Source of the DNA: Endozoicomonas sp. G2_1
Lineage (GTDB): Bacteria > Pseudomonadota > Gammaproteobacteria > Enterobacterales > Alteromonadaceae
Reading direction: 5' to 3'
DNA: 64,000 bases
Assembly (NCBI RefSeq): GCF_017744155.1
Contig: NZ_JAGHQT010000008.1
Span: forward strand, 62,001 to 126,000
Position 1 is the stretch's first letter. Each line of letters begins with the position of its first letter. Below are positions 17,542 to 26,978 of the stretch, in pieces. The translations under genes and the position numbers were made by a program. The notes below the pieces were generated by a model. It did not search any database, was not told where the DNA came from, and saw nothing but the letters and a program-made list of their open reading frames with translations.

Positions 17542-17574
17542 AAGCCGCTTTGAAGTTTAACTTCTAAGCGGCTT
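17542..17574 (-). terminator. Terminator after the peroxidase-cyclase operon
   Basis: AAGCCGCTT/AAGCGGCTT 9-bp stem with an inner GAAG/CTTC pairing, followed on minus by TTTTG. It separates the GGDEF gene from the chemoreceptor gene. Confidence 0.7.
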
Positions 17575-17632
17575 AATATTGGCATATTAATCTGTTTTTA
17601 TGACAGATTTATGACAAACATTTCCCTTACTG

Positions 17633-18973
17633 CTATGGCATTAATCGGTCGATTTCTATGCGGTTTCGACCTAGAGATTTAGCTTGGTACAAACACTTAT
17701 CAGCGCGTTTAAAAATACCGTACTTGCCATCTTTACTACGAAAATCAGTTGCGCCAATACTAATGGTGATATGGCCGACGTCAGTAAACACAAAGCTCTC
17801 TACAGCGCTACGAATACGCTCTAGTTGGCTGTCTAGGTTTTCGACATTTGTTGAAATAATCGCAAACTCTTCACCGCCGTAACGGAATATCTGATCATGC
17901 CCGCGACTGTTGGCTTTTAATATCTCTACGACTTCTTTAAGAATGATATCACCGATATCATGACCGTAATTGTCGTTAACTTGCTTAAAGTGGTCAATGT
18001 CCAACAATACCAAGGCGTGTTTAACTTCTTGCTGTTCAAACGCCGTAAGCGCCCTATTCATCGAGAGTTCGTAAGCTTGTCGGTTATTTAGCTTGGTTAA
18101 ATTATCTCGCTCTGACAGTACTTGATATTTTTTCTGATCAATAAAGAAGTAAATCATCAACAGTAAGGTAAACACTAAGTAGCCGATGATCAGCCAATAG
18201 ACAATGCTTTCTCGGCTCTGCTCGCGCTGTAAAAACTCAGTTTGCTGAATTTGAATATAATTAATTAATTGCTCGCGCTCATTTTGCATAAGGGCTTGAT
18301 AAATTGACAGTAGACTCGGGTAGTTATCGATAAAGTGCTGACTGTGTTGATAGAATGAAGCAACTAATGTGTGACTGGTCTGACAGTCACTTAACTGACA
18401 CAAACGCTCACTCTCTTGGTTGATTCCTGGCAACAGGCTGATATCCATCGTTGCCCGCACTTGCGTTATTCCCGCTAACACCGAATACATACTGCGCAAT
18501 TCAGCCGGTGAAAACTGCTGGTCTGCAAATTCATCAGAGTATTCAACTAACAAGCGAGTTAAAAAGACAAAAGAGTTTTTAGTGGTTGCATTGTAAGCTC
18601 GAAAATCATCAAGCTGTTGAGTCAAACTCGTCAGGCGCAACTTGTAATGGGCAAAGTCAGCCATCACCTGGCCCGACAATCGATCTTTACTTTCAAGCTC
18701 TTCCAGCATTGCTGCGATTGCATCGCGACTTTCATTGAGTTCAGTGAAATGTTGATTGAGCGCATCAAAACTGTAGTAAAAAACAAACATATTACTCAAT
18801 ACCTCAGCTTTAAACTGGCTATCGATAATCTTGTTTTGATTGGTCAACTGATTCACTTTAGCCGCTAATTGCTGGTTCAAACTGCGCTGATACCCGTAAT
18901 CGACAATCAAAGCGACACCCAGCAAAATGTAGAGTACAACTAAAATATTGGAGAAGTTATTCTTATTTATCAT
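17633..18973 (-). CDS. Membrane diguanylate cyclase (GGDEF)
   Basis: 446 residues. TM1 is at about 9-25, followed by a periplasmic, mostly helical sensor region of about 230 residues containing two cysteines (CQLSDC, possible disulfide), and TM2 at about 257-278. The GGDEF domain (about 285-446) has an intact active site RYGGEEF. The RxxD product-inhibition site (RGHD) sits exactly five residues upstream, so it should make c-di-GMP and be feedback-inhibited. Its start overlaps the end of the diheme peroxidase gene by 11 nt, so the two are translationally coupled. The sensor may respond to a signal linked to that periplasmic enzyme; this is an inference. Confidence 0.93.
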   Translation of the reverse strand: MINKNNFSNILVVLYILLGVALIVDYGYQRSLNQQLAAKVNQLTNQNKIIDSQFKAEVLSNMFVFYYSFDALNQHFTELNESRDAIAAMLEELESKDRLSGQVMADFAHYKLRLTSLTQQLDDFRAYNATTKNSFVFLTRLLVEYSDEFADQQFSPAELRSMYSVLAGITQVRATMDISLLPGINQESERLCQLSDCQTSHTLVASFYQHSQHFIDNYPSLLSIYQALMQNEREQLINYIQIQQTEFLQREQSRESIVYWLIIGYLVFTLLLMIYFFIDQKKYQVLSERDNLTKLNNRQAYELSMNRALTAFEQQEVKHALVLLDIDHFKQVNDNYGHDIGDIILKEVVEILKANSRGHDQIFRYGGEEFAIISTNVENLDSQLERIRSAVESFVFTDVGHITISIGATDFRSKDGKYGIFKRADKCLYQAKSLGRNRIEIDRLMP

Positions 18974-19907
18974 TTGCTAAAATATCAGGTAATTGACCAG
19001 TTAACGTTTTGAGAAAAGCTTCGATACTCTTGCGTTCTGAGGCTTCTATTTTTCTTCCCAAATTAATTTGTGCCATCACATCAATGGCCTTATCGAGTGT
19101 TTTAGCTTTACCGTGATGAAAGTACGGCGCTGTTTTGGCCACATTCCGTAAACTCGGTACTCGGTAAACGTACTTGTCCTTGTCACGACCACTAATTTGG
19201 AATCTATCGACAACCTCTTGATTCCATTTACGCTTTTTAAAGACCCCGTATTTCTGAAAAGAATTTCCACCAATATTGATACCATTGTGGCAAGACGCGC
19301 AGCCGTATTGTTTAAAGAGCTTATAGCCCATGGCTTCTTGTTCTGTTAAAGATATCTCTCCGCGCAGGTATTGATCAAAACGCGCGTTTGGCGTCACCAA
19401 TGCCTTTTGAAATTCTGCCAACACATCGAGTACCTGTTCAAAGCTGACTTGTTTTTTGCCGTATAGCTTTTCAAAGTTTGCGCCATACTTTTCAGTGACA
19501 CGTTGTTCAACAGTACTTCGATCAAGTGCCATTTCATTGTTAGATAAAATGGGAAAACTGCTTTGCTCCGCAAGCGTTTTACCACGACCTACCCATGAGA
19601 AAATTTGATTAAAGCTGACGTTGTAAACGGTGGGAGTATTTAAGCGAGCAAACTTTTGCTGATAGCCAGGGGAAAACGCTCTCGTGTCGGCACCATTGAA
19701 GTAAATATTGTGGCACGACAAACAGGTATAATTTTGATCTTTAGACAGTATTGGATCTAAAAACAGCAACTTACCCAACGCGGCTTTGTCTTCGTTATAG
19801 TTAGCTTGCTCAGGTAGCGGAAAAAAAAGATTACTGTTTTGTGCCAATACCGCCGAACTAAACATAGTATGAAATAACAACACACTAATGACGATAATGA
19901 ACTTCAA
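18963..19907 (-). CDS. Diheme cytochrome c peroxidase / MauG-family protein
   Basis: 314-residue periplasmic protein with signal peptide (FIIVISVLLFHTMFSSAVLAQ) and two c-type heme sites, CLSCHNIY (about 61) and CASCHNGI (about 202). This is the arrangement of bacterial CcpA/MauG proteins, which reduce peroxide or oxidise protein side chains with electrons from cytochrome c. Length is typical. The axial Met region of the electron-transfer heme was not resolved by eye. It is the first gene of a two-gene operon with a diguanylate cyclase (11-nt overlap), an unusual pairing. Confidence 0.9.
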   Translation of the reverse strand: MKFIIVISVLLFHTMFSSAVLAQNSNLFFPLPEQANYNEDKAALGKLLFLDPILSKDQNYTCLSCHNIYFNGADTRAFSPGYQQKFARLNTPTVYNVSFNQIFSWVGRGKTLAEQSSFPILSNNEMALDRSTVEQRVTEKYGANFEKLYGKKQVSFEQVLDVLAEFQKALVTPNARFDQYLRGEISLTEQEAMGYKLFKQYGCASCHNGINIGGNSFQKYGVFKKRKWNQEVVDRFQISGRDKDKYVYRVPSLRNVAKTAPYFHHGKAKTLDKAIDVMAQINLGRKIEASERKSIEAFLKTLTGQLPDILANDK

Positions 19908-19999
19908 GTAACCTCCTCTGCTTACTAAACGACCAACTTATATTCTAACCGAGTTTATTGTCACAAGCTAGTCGAGAGCTATGACAAAAGTTACGGAAA

Positions 20000-22000
20000 C
20001 TATTTACGTTCTAAATACTTAGCAAGCGCCTCAGTCGGCATAGGTTTAGCGATAAAGTAACCTTGAACGGCATCACAACCAAGACTTTTTAGAATACTGA
20101 GTTGGCTTTCATCTTCGACACCTTCAGCCAGTACTCGCTTACCTAAGCCATGAGAGAGCTTTATCATGGATTTCACAATGGTGATATCCGAGTCGTTATT
20201 GGCAACGTCTTTAATAAAACTGCGATCAATTTTAATTTTATCTATTGGCAATTCTCGCAAGTAGGCAAGTGAAGAATAACCAGTACCAAAATCGTCAATC
20301 GAAACACTGATACCCATGTTTTGCAATACAACTATGGTATCCATAACCGTTGCAATATCAGTAATAACGACATTTTCAGTAATTTCTAGTTCTAAACACT
20401 TGGGCGGTATTTCGTACTTAAACAACAAGCTTTGAATCGTTGCAATTAGCTTGGGATCTTGAAACTCCACGGCGGTTAAATTAACCGCAACAGTCACACG
20501 TCGTTGATATTCTTGATACCAAGCGGCTATTTGCTGACACGCCATATCTAAAACATAGTTGTCGAGTTCGCTACTGAGGCCAAGCTTCTCAATATCGTCT
20601 AAAAAGTCGCCCGGAAATAACAGGCCATTTTCAGGGTGTTGCCACCTTACCAAAGCTTCTACGCCCTCTAAACGGTTAGTATAAAGGTTGAGTTGTGGCT
20701 GAAAGTGAAGCACCAGCTGATGATCTTGCATCGCTTGCTTTAACTCTTTTTCTCGCGCCAACAGCTCTTGGCTTTGCGCCTCCATGCCCGGTTGATAAGC
20801 CAATCCTGAAATATTCGTCACTTCCGCTTGGTGCAGCGCTATATTGGCTTTTTGCAATAAATCTTCTGCAACATCGCCGTGGGTAGGAAACGTCGCGTAG
20901 CCGGTGGTTGCTTGAATCAAAATGCTTTCTTGCCCTATTTGATAAGCGCGACTAATCACCTCATGCAAATGGGTTTCAACGACCTTAAGCTGCTCTTGCT
21001 GGTAAACTTCCACCGCGTAAATAAACGAATCGCCACTGAGTCGACCAACGATATTCGGCATCAAAATACTTTGTCGTAAACGCGTTGCAACTTCACCTAA
21101 AACTTGATCACCTGCTTTTAAGCCATAAGTATTGTTAAGAAATTTAAAGTGCTTAATATCAATCAGAAATAACGCAAGCTCACTGCCATTATCACGCGCT
21201 TGTTCCATCGCAAGTGGTAACTTTTCCATCACTTGTTCACGATTTAAGGCACCGGTTAACGAGTCGTGTTTATCAAGATATTTAGCCTTGTTTTTAACGT
21301 GATCAGTTTGATAACGTTCGGCTTCCTGCAACCATATTAACACTATAAAACCAAGTACCATGTGACCACCGGCATCTAGGTATGGCAGCACCAATAAAAT
21401 GCTGCGAAACCAGTCGGTAGCTAACACGATGACTGAACCAAACGCGAACAGCAAATAACGCAACGTAAACCACGCCGCTAGAGTTATCATCACCCTGCGC
21501 GTAAAGAAGGCCGTGCGAATCATCCACAGGGAAATACCAACGAACAAAAAGCTACAGCCGTAAATTAAGGAAACCAGGCTTTCGCGCAAGTAAAAACGGC
21601 TATACAAGGCGGTGCTATCGGTGGCATAAGCGATAACACTAAATGCCGATAAAATGACAATAAAGGCACTGCTCAACACTAGCCATTTAAACCCAACCCG
21701 ATTTCGGCTGCGGGCAATATATATCGCAAATAACAAGAAAAGTAAGTGGAGATATTTGCTCGCGACAATCAAAAAAGAGACGAGGAGGTATTGCGAACTC
21801 GCTAAGCTGACGATACCCAACCACGACTGTATGGCTAAACCAACGAGGCTAGTCGCTAGAAAGAATAAGCTAATGGTTAAGAGCTTAATAAAAGTGACAC
21901 CTGAATCTCGGTAAAACAGCAGCACGAGAAAACTCAACACTAGCATCACTAGTGCTTCAACTGAGTATAAGGTTGAAAGTCCGAGTAAGGTGGCCGCCAT
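20000..22000 (-). CDS. GGDEF/EAL protein with N-terminal multi-pass sensor; probable c-di-GMP phosphodiesterase
   Basis: 666 residues. The first 220 or so form about seven transmembrane helices, a MASE-like integral sensor. The GGDEF domain (about 235-400) has lost its signature: the motif reads RLSGDSF and not GGDEF, so it is unlikely to make c-di-GMP. The EAL domain (about 415-666) looks fully active: EALVRWQHP, NLTAVEFQDP, LELEITENVV, IDDFGTGYSSLAYLRELPIDKIKIDRSF, LAEGVED and GYFIAKPM are all in place. The expected role is c-di-GMP breakdown, perhaps regulated by GTP binding to the degenerate domain. It lies upstream of the peroxidase operon on the same strand, 92 nt from it. Confidence 0.93.
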   Translation of the reverse strand: MAATLLGLSTLYSVEALVMLVLSFLVLLFYRDSGVTFIKLLTISLFFLATSLVGLAIQSWLGIVSLASSQYLLVSFLIVASKYLHLLFLLFAIYIARSRNRVGFKWLVLSSAFIVILSAFSVIAYATDSTALYSRFYLRESLVSLIYGCSFLFVGISLWMIRTAFFTRRVMITLAAWFTLRYLLFAFGSVIVLATDWFRSILLVLPYLDAGGHMVLGFIVLIWLQEAERYQTDHVKNKAKYLDKHDSLTGALNREQVMEKLPLAMEQARDNGSELALFLIDIKHFKFLNNTYGLKAGDQVLGEVATRLRQSILMPNIVGRLSGDSFIYAVEVYQQEQLKVVETHLHEVISRAYQIGQESILIQATTGYATFPTHGDVAEDLLQKANIALHQAEVTNISGLAYQPGMEAQSQELLAREKELKQAMQDHQLVLHFQPQLNLYTNRLEGVEALVRWQHPENGLLFPGDFLDDIEKLGLSSELDNYVLDMACQQIAAWYQEYQRRVTVAVNLTAVEFQDPKLIATIQSLLFKYEIPPKCLELEITENVVITDIATVMDTIVVLQNMGISVSIDDFGTGYSSLAYLRELPIDKIKIDRSFIKDVANNDSDITIVKSMIKLSHGLGKRVLAEGVEDESQLSILKSLGCDAVQGYFIAKPMPTEALAKYLERK

Positions 22001-22151
22001 TCAGGCTACTTTTTTTAAAAATAATTAGCTGTATTAAATAATGTTTTATTGACTAATACAAGTAGATTTCCCCGGGAACAACCGCTTGTGCTAGCTTGTT
22101 AAGCCGTTATACTAGCAGTGACTTTTGCTTCAATACGAGTGCGAGAACACT

Positions 22152-22637
22152 ATGGAATATAATACCTCTGAGCTTTGTGATATTTACGCCGACTTAATTG
22201 ACGTGGTAGAACCGATTTTTAGTAACTATGCCGGCCGAAATTCATTTGGTGGTCAGGTGGTTACATTAAAATGCTTCGAAAACAATGGCTTAATCCAGCA
22301 AGTATTGAGCAATGACGGTACTGGCAAAGTCCTAGTCATCGATGGCGGCGGCTCTACTCGTCGAGCCCTTATCGATATTAGCTTAGCTGAACTTGCGGCT
22401 GAAAACGGCTGGGAAGGTATTGTTTGTTACGGCAGTGTTCGCGACGTCGATGCCCTAGAAGAGATTGATTTAGGCATCCAAGCACTGGTTTCAATCCCCG
22501 TAGGTGCAACCGATGAAGAAATTGGTGAAAGTGATGTTGCCATTAACTTTGCCGGCGTTACCTTCTTGCCTGAAGATCACATTTACGCCGACAACACGGG
22601 TATTATTTTATCCCCTGAACCATTAGATATTGAGTAA
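22152..22637 (+). CDS. rraA: Ribonuclease E activity regulator RraA
   Basis: Protein inhibitor of RNase E that binds its C-terminal scaffold and alters mRNA decay. Starting at the ATG at 22152 gives 161 residues, the same length as E. coli RraA. A TTG 27 nt further upstream would add a non-conserved tail. Family features include [86 protein letters not shown] (shown here only as landmarks). It is convergent with a degenerate GGDEF/EAL gene, 30 nt between stops, with no clear terminator. Confidence 0.95.
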   Translation: MEYNTSELCDIYADLIDVVEPIFSNYAGRNSFGGQVVTLKCFENNGLIQQVLSNDGTGKVLVIDGGGSTRRALIDISLAELAAENGWEGIVCYGSVRDVDALEEIDLGIQALVSIPVGATDEEIGESDVAINFAGVTFLPEDHIYADNTGIILSPEPLDIE

Positions 22638-22667
22638 CACGTCAAACGGTTCGGTTACTCCAACAAA

Positions 22668-24785
22668 TCAACGACTCGGGTGCTGGCGCTGCCAGCTCTC
22701 TAACCAAGGTTCAATTGCATCTAGTTCAACACCATCTTCAATCATTTTTCCTTGAAGAACCCTGCCACCAACTTCTTGAAAAACTTTACCGGTAGCGGCG
22801 GTATCAACACCATAGCCAATTAACGGTAGTTTCATTACTTGTGCAAGATTAACCAAAGCGTTAGCGATTGCTTTGTCTTCTTTGTGTTCTAGACTGGCAA
22901 TATTGTGACAATTAACTTTAACTTGCTGAACCGTTAATCGGCGCAAATAGCGCAGTGCCTCATAGCTTCCTGAGAAATCACTAATACAAATACGAACACC
23001 GAGTACTCGCAGCTGATCAATAATCAACTTAGCGCGCTCAGACGCGTTTAACAACACAGTTTCATTGAGCTCAATAACAAAGTATTTTGCCGACAACGAG
23101 TAATTGCTGAGCTGCTGTTCGATATAATCAACAAGGTCTGGCTCTAACAATTCTTGGCTCGACAAATTAACTGAAATGGGCTGATAAACACCGGCTTGGT
23201 GAATGCGATGCAATGCATGAAAAGCTTGCTTTAACATCGTCCGCGTAAGTCGGTAGAGCTCACCACTAAACTCAGCAATTGAGACAAATTCATCCAAAGC
23301 CAACAGTTGCTCTCGTTGGTAGTGCCAAAACACCTGCAATTCAAAACCTTTGAGCGCCTTGCTTGATAACTCAACCTGAGGTTGTATACGCCATGTTAAA
23401 TTCTCTTGTTCAATATCTTGTTTCAAACGTTCCATTTTCAATAACTGACGCTCGTTATATAAAATAGATTCTTGATCAAAATAGGCAATGGTTTGATGTT
23501 GCTTTTCACCCATCAATAAAGCGTCCCCAGCATTGGCAATCAACTGTTCAGCGCTATCGCCATATTCGTGTAAAGCCACGCCAAATGCCAACTCAAAGTT
23601 TAGTGAGAAGCTTTTAAAACTCATCGCTTCTGGCACGACAGCAACCAATTGCTGACACAAACTTTCAATGACCGAGCGTTCAGGGTGATATTCATCGGTT
23701 AAATCAAGCACTACTAAAAAATTCAAACTTTGCAAGCGCGCCACTCTAATCGCTGAAGAAGACTGAGCAAAATTAAGCAAACTCGAGTCGTGTTCTAAGT
23801 GCTTTTGCAAACAGTAAGCAAACTGAAGCAGGAGCAAATCTGAGTTTTGGTGGCCCAGTACTTTGTTAACCTTTTTAAAATTTATCGGCTTAAAAACAAT
23901 TGCCGCGCAACTTTTGTGTTCGTCATCTTTGAGAAACTCGCCAAAGCGCTCAATGGCATGAGCATAACTAGGCAAGTTAGTAATCGGATCATAAATAGAG
24001 GGTTTAGCAACGAGGTAAGCATTCTCTTGTTTTTGATGTTCAATTTCTTTTCGCTGCTGGCTAATTTTTTTTACAATACTCCAACTGGTGTTGAGCATTG
24101 CCATCAAGTAAGCGAGCATCGCAGAAACCACCAGCCAAAGAATACTCACTTGTACCGTTAACCATAAGTAAAGCGCCGTTGCAAAAACACAGGCTAGCAA
24201 CCAAAGGGCAACATTTCGTGCAATAGAAATTTTATACTTTGCCGTGATGATAATCAGTCGACTAAATGCCAACAGTAAAATTAATCCACTGACTAACAGC
24301 CACACTAAATAGGCGTCTAGTTTCGGGTAAATGAACAGTGTTGCGATATATCCAAACGCGCTAAGAGCAATGCCGCCAACGATATAATTGGCCGACGCAA
24401 TTTGATACTCCTCACTGGCGCTAGTTAAAATCGGCCACACCGACAGTATCGAGAGAAAAACAACACTAGACGCCAGAATAACCAGTTGTTGATTATCAGA
24501 GACATGATTACTGGCATAGAGTAAAGTGAGCAAGCTTATTACTAACACTACCGGGTAGCGCCAGCTCGCTTTCATCGACTTTTTCGCCAAACTCGTCAGT
24601 AGCAATAACGGTAAGCTCAAGCCCAACAAGAAAGCAATATTGAATTCAATAAAAGAAAATGTATTAACCTTGGCTGCTGCCGGAAAGCTAAACAACAGCA
24701 TCAGTAAAGCAACAAAGGGTTTGTTACATACTGATAACGAAAAAGCCCGACGATTATCCATTTTGGCATTTGCACTTATATTCAC
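22668..24785 (-). CDS. Membrane protein with degenerate GGDEF and EAL domains
   Basis: 705 residues from the GTG at 24785, which has an excellent AAGGAGA site 5-7 nt upstream; a TTG 48 nt further up lacks one. The N-terminal half has about eight transmembrane helices. The GGDEF region (about 265-425) has no recognisable GG[DE]EF motif (IRVARLQSLNFLVV at that place). The EAL region (about 440-700) has also decayed: EAL reads ELQ, the DDFGTG loop reads SDFSGS, the K-I-D-R motif reads KVNC and AEGVE reads GYGVD. Catalysis is unlikely. It may bind c-di-GMP or act through protein contacts, like the RNA-decay adaptor CsrD, which is also doubly degenerate. That comparison is an inference. Confidence 0.88.
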   Translation of the reverse strand: MNISANAKMDNRRAFSLSVCNKPFVALLMLLFSFPAAAKVNTFSFIEFNIAFLLGLSLPLLLLTSLAKKSMKASWRYPVVLVISLLTLLYASNHVSDNQQLVILASSVVFLSILSVWPILTSASEEYQIASANYIVGGIALSAFGYIATLFIYPKLDAYLVWLLVSGLILLLAFSRLIIITAKYKISIARNVALWLLACVFATALYLWLTVQVSILWLVVSAMLAYLMAMLNTSWSIVKKISQQRKEIEHQKQENAYLVAKPSIYDPITNLPSYAHAIERFGEFLKDDEHKSCAAIVFKPINFKKVNKVLGHQNSDLLLLQFAYCLQKHLEHDSSLLNFAQSSSAIRVARLQSLNFLVVLDLTDEYHPERSVIESLCQQLVAVVPEAMSFKSFSLNFELAFGVALHEYGDSAEQLIANAGDALLMGEKQHQTIAYFDQESILYNERQLLKMERLKQDIEQENLTWRIQPQVELSSKALKGFELQVFWHYQREQLLALDEFVSIAEFSGELYRLTRTMLKQAFHALHRIHQAGVYQPISVNLSSQELLEPDLVDYIEQQLSNYSLSAKYFVIELNETVLLNASERAKLIIDQLRVLGVRICISDFSGSYEALRYLRRLTVQQVKVNCHNIASLEHKEDKAIANALVNLAQVMKLPLIGYGVDTAATGKVFQEVGGRVLQGKMIEDGVELDAIEPWLESWQRQHPSR

Positions 24786-24861
24786 TACGACTCTCCTTAG
24801 CCTATAATAAAATTGCGATGATTGTACAGGCAACGCCTGAACAAAAATCAGTCAATTGTGA

Positions 24862-26103
24862 TTAATTTATCGTTATTTTGCCGCCAATCATTAATTTAGT
24901 CAGTGGATTAACACCAAATTGGTAACTGAGCTCTGCCGGTTGACTAATTTGCCAACAAGCAATATCGGCATCAAGCCCAACTGCCAACTGGCCTTTATTA
25001 CTTGCTAACCCCAATGCTTTAGCACCAAAACAAGTTACCCCTGCCAGTGCCTCAGCTGGTGTAAAACGAAACAGCGTACAGGCCATGTTGAGCATTAATT
25101 GAATAGAATGAATAGGTGACGATCCCGGATTGGCATCGGTGGCAATCGCCATAGGTACTTGATGTTTGCGCAGCAAATCAATTGGCGGCAGTTGCGTTTC
25201 TCGCAAAAAGTAAAACGCTCCCGGTAAAATCACCGCGGTCATATTGGCGTTTTTCATCGCGATAACGCCCTGCTCCGACAAATATTCAACATGATCAGAT
25301 GACAACGCCTGATACTTAGCAGCCAAAACACTGCCTCCTAAATCAGACAGTTGCTCAGCATGCACTTTTATCGCTAAACCATGTTCTTTAGCGGCGACAA
25401 AAACCCGTTCGGTTTGCTCAAGGTTAAAGCCAATGTTTTCGCAAAATACGTCAACCGTATCTGCTAAACCTAGTTCGGCAACCTGCGGAATCATTTGCTG
25501 GCAAACTAAATCGATATAGCCATCGCCATCGTCTTTAAATTCAGTTGGCAATGCGTGCGCGCCCAAAAAGGTTGGTTTAATCGTCACGGGAAAATGTGCT
25601 TTAAGTTCATTAGCAACCCGCAGCATTTTTAGCTCATTAGCGCAATCCAAACCATAGCCCGACTTAATCTCAATAGTGGTAACACCCTGCCTATAAAGCG
25701 CATTTAATCTCGGTTTAGCACTTGCCAATAGATCTTGCTCACTGGCGGCACGAGTTGCGGCAACCGTTGAAACAATGCCACCGCCGGCTTGTGCTATTTC
25801 TTGATAGCTTTTACCTTGCAGGCGCATTTCAAACTCATTGGCCCGTTGGCCGCCGTAAATAATATGGCTGTGACAATCAATCAAGCCCGGTGTTAACCAC
25901 TGCCCCTGGCCATCTATCACTTGTACTTTTTCACTGTCGTATGTGGGTAAATCAGACTGTTTACCAAGCCAAGCTATTTTATCGTCTGCGATAGCAAGCG
26001 CACCGTTTTCAATTGCGCCGTAACTGTTACTGCCGTCAGTCATCGTCGCTAAATGCACGTTAATCCAAAGAGTTTGCCAGTGTGTTGTCGGTGAAAATGT
26101 CAT
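24862..26103 (-). CDS. hutI: Imidazolonepropionase
   Basis: Zinc (or iron) amidohydrolase for the third step of histidine degradation, imidazolone-5-propionate to N-formimidoyl-L-glutamate. 413 residues, typical length. Metal and substrate residues are visible: [12 protein letters not shown] (HxH), [27 protein letters not shown] and [10 protein letters not shown]. It is divergent from hutC-hutU-hutH, with two HutC-type palindromes in the 162-nt gap, so it belongs to the same regulon. Neither hutG (formimidoylglutamase) nor hutF is in this window, so the last step must be encoded elsewhere. Confidence 0.97.
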   Translation of the reverse strand: MTFSPTTHWQTLWINVHLATMTDGSNSYGAIENGALAIADDKIAWLGKQSDLPTYDSEKVQVIDGQGQWLTPGLIDCHSHIIYGGQRANEFEMRLQGKSYQEIAQAGGGIVSTVAATRAASEQDLLASAKPRLNALYRQGVTTIEIKSGYGLDCANELKMLRVANELKAHFPVTIKPTFLGAHALPTEFKDDGDGYIDLVCQQMIPQVAELGLADTVDVFCENIGFNLEQTERVFVAAKEHGLAIKVHAEQLSDLGGSVLAAKYQALSSDHVEYLSEQGVIAMKNANMTAVILPGAFYFLRETQLPPIDLLRKHQVPMAIATDANPGSSPIHSIQLMLNMACTLFRFTPAEALAGVTCFGAKALGLASNKGQLAVGLDADIACWQISQPAELSYQFGVNPLTKLMIGGKITIN

Positions 26104-26171
26104 TTGGGTTGAAGTCTTATTGTCACATTGAATAGTGAGACTGTAATCAGTTTACTCAGTGAAAGCAAGAG

Positions 26172-26183
26172 TTGTATATACAA
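26172..26183. promoter_or_regulatory. HutC operator 1
   Basis: TTGTATATACAA is a perfect palindrome and matches the known HutC consensus core TGTATATACA. It lies 69 nt upstream of hutI. Confidence 0.85.
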
Positions 26184-26211
26184 GCATTGCTTTTAGCTAA
26201 AAAACATGAGA

Positions 26212-26223
26212 TTGTATAGACAA
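26212..26223. promoter_or_regulatory. HutC operator 2
   Basis: TTGTATAGACAA is the same motif with one change from the perfect palindrome, 40 nt (about four helical turns) from operator 1 and 43 nt before hutC. The spacing puts both sites on the same DNA face. Confidence 0.8.
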
Positions 26224-26265
26224 CTAAATTCACCAAAAACACTCAACAATCTAGAGCAATAACTA

Positions 26266-26973
26266 ATGGCGCCAGCGAAATTTACCCAAATCAAGCAGTT
26301 TATTTGTGATCAAATCGAATCAGGTCAATGGCAGCAACACAGTAAAGTGCCATCAGAAAATGAGCTCGCCGAGCGTTTTAACGTTAGTCGCATGACCGCT
26401 AGACGGGCACTACAAGAGCTAACCGAACAAGGGTTATTGGTTCGCAGCCAAGGTGCTGGTACTTTTGTCGCGACCTTTAAATCGCAGTCGTCGATGTTGG
26501 AAATAAAAAATATTGCCGTTGAAATAGAAGGCCGTGGTCATCAACACCACGCGATATTGCTCGAACTTAGCAGTCGTGAACTCGATCGTGAATTGGCAAT
26601 CCAGTTAAACTTGAACCCCGGCGATCAAGTTTACTACTCGGAGATCTTACATTGCGAAAACGATCAACCGCTGCAACTTGAGCAGCGTTATGTTAACGCC
26701 AATGTTATTCCCGGCTACAACAAACAAAACTTCAAAAAAATAACGCCGCATGAGTACCTTTCGGCACAGGCACCACTGACTGAAGCAACACACGAAATAG
26801 AGGCAATTTTGCCTTCGCAAACCGTCGCAGACTTTCTACAAATCAGCCAACAACAGGCTTGTTTACAAATCAAACGACGCACCTGGTCAAATCAAGGTGT
26901 CGTCAGTTTCGCTATTTTGACCGCGCCCGGCGACAAGTATCGCCTTGGTGGTCATTTAACCTTTCAGGAATAA
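26266..26973 (+). CDS. hutC: Histidine utilisation repressor HutC (GntR family)
   Basis: 235-residue GntR/HutC-type repressor; urocanate is the known inducer of the family. The N-terminal winged helix occupies about 5-70 ([18 protein letters not shown] ... [35 protein letters not shown]). The C-terminal UTRA effector domain occupies about 90-230. Its stop is 5 nt before the hutU ATG, so hutC is co-transcribed with the genes it represses, giving autoregulation through the two palindromes upstream. Confidence 0.96.
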   Translation: MAPAKFTQIKQFICDQIESGQWQQHSKVPSENELAERFNVSRMTARRALQELTEQGLLVRSQGAGTFVATFKSQSSMLEIKNIAVEIEGRGHQHHAILLELSSRELDRELAIQLNLNPGDQVYYSEILHCENDQPLQLEQRYVNANVIPGYNKQNFKKITPHEYLSAQAPLTEATHEIEAILPSQTVADFLQISQQQACLQIKRRTWSNQGVVSFAILTAPGDKYRLGGHLTFQE

Positions 26974-26978
26974 TCGTC

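Noticed and set aside
22125-22151. Upstream TTG start for rraA
   Set aside because: Adds nine residues not found in the family; ATG at 22152 gives the standard 161 residues.
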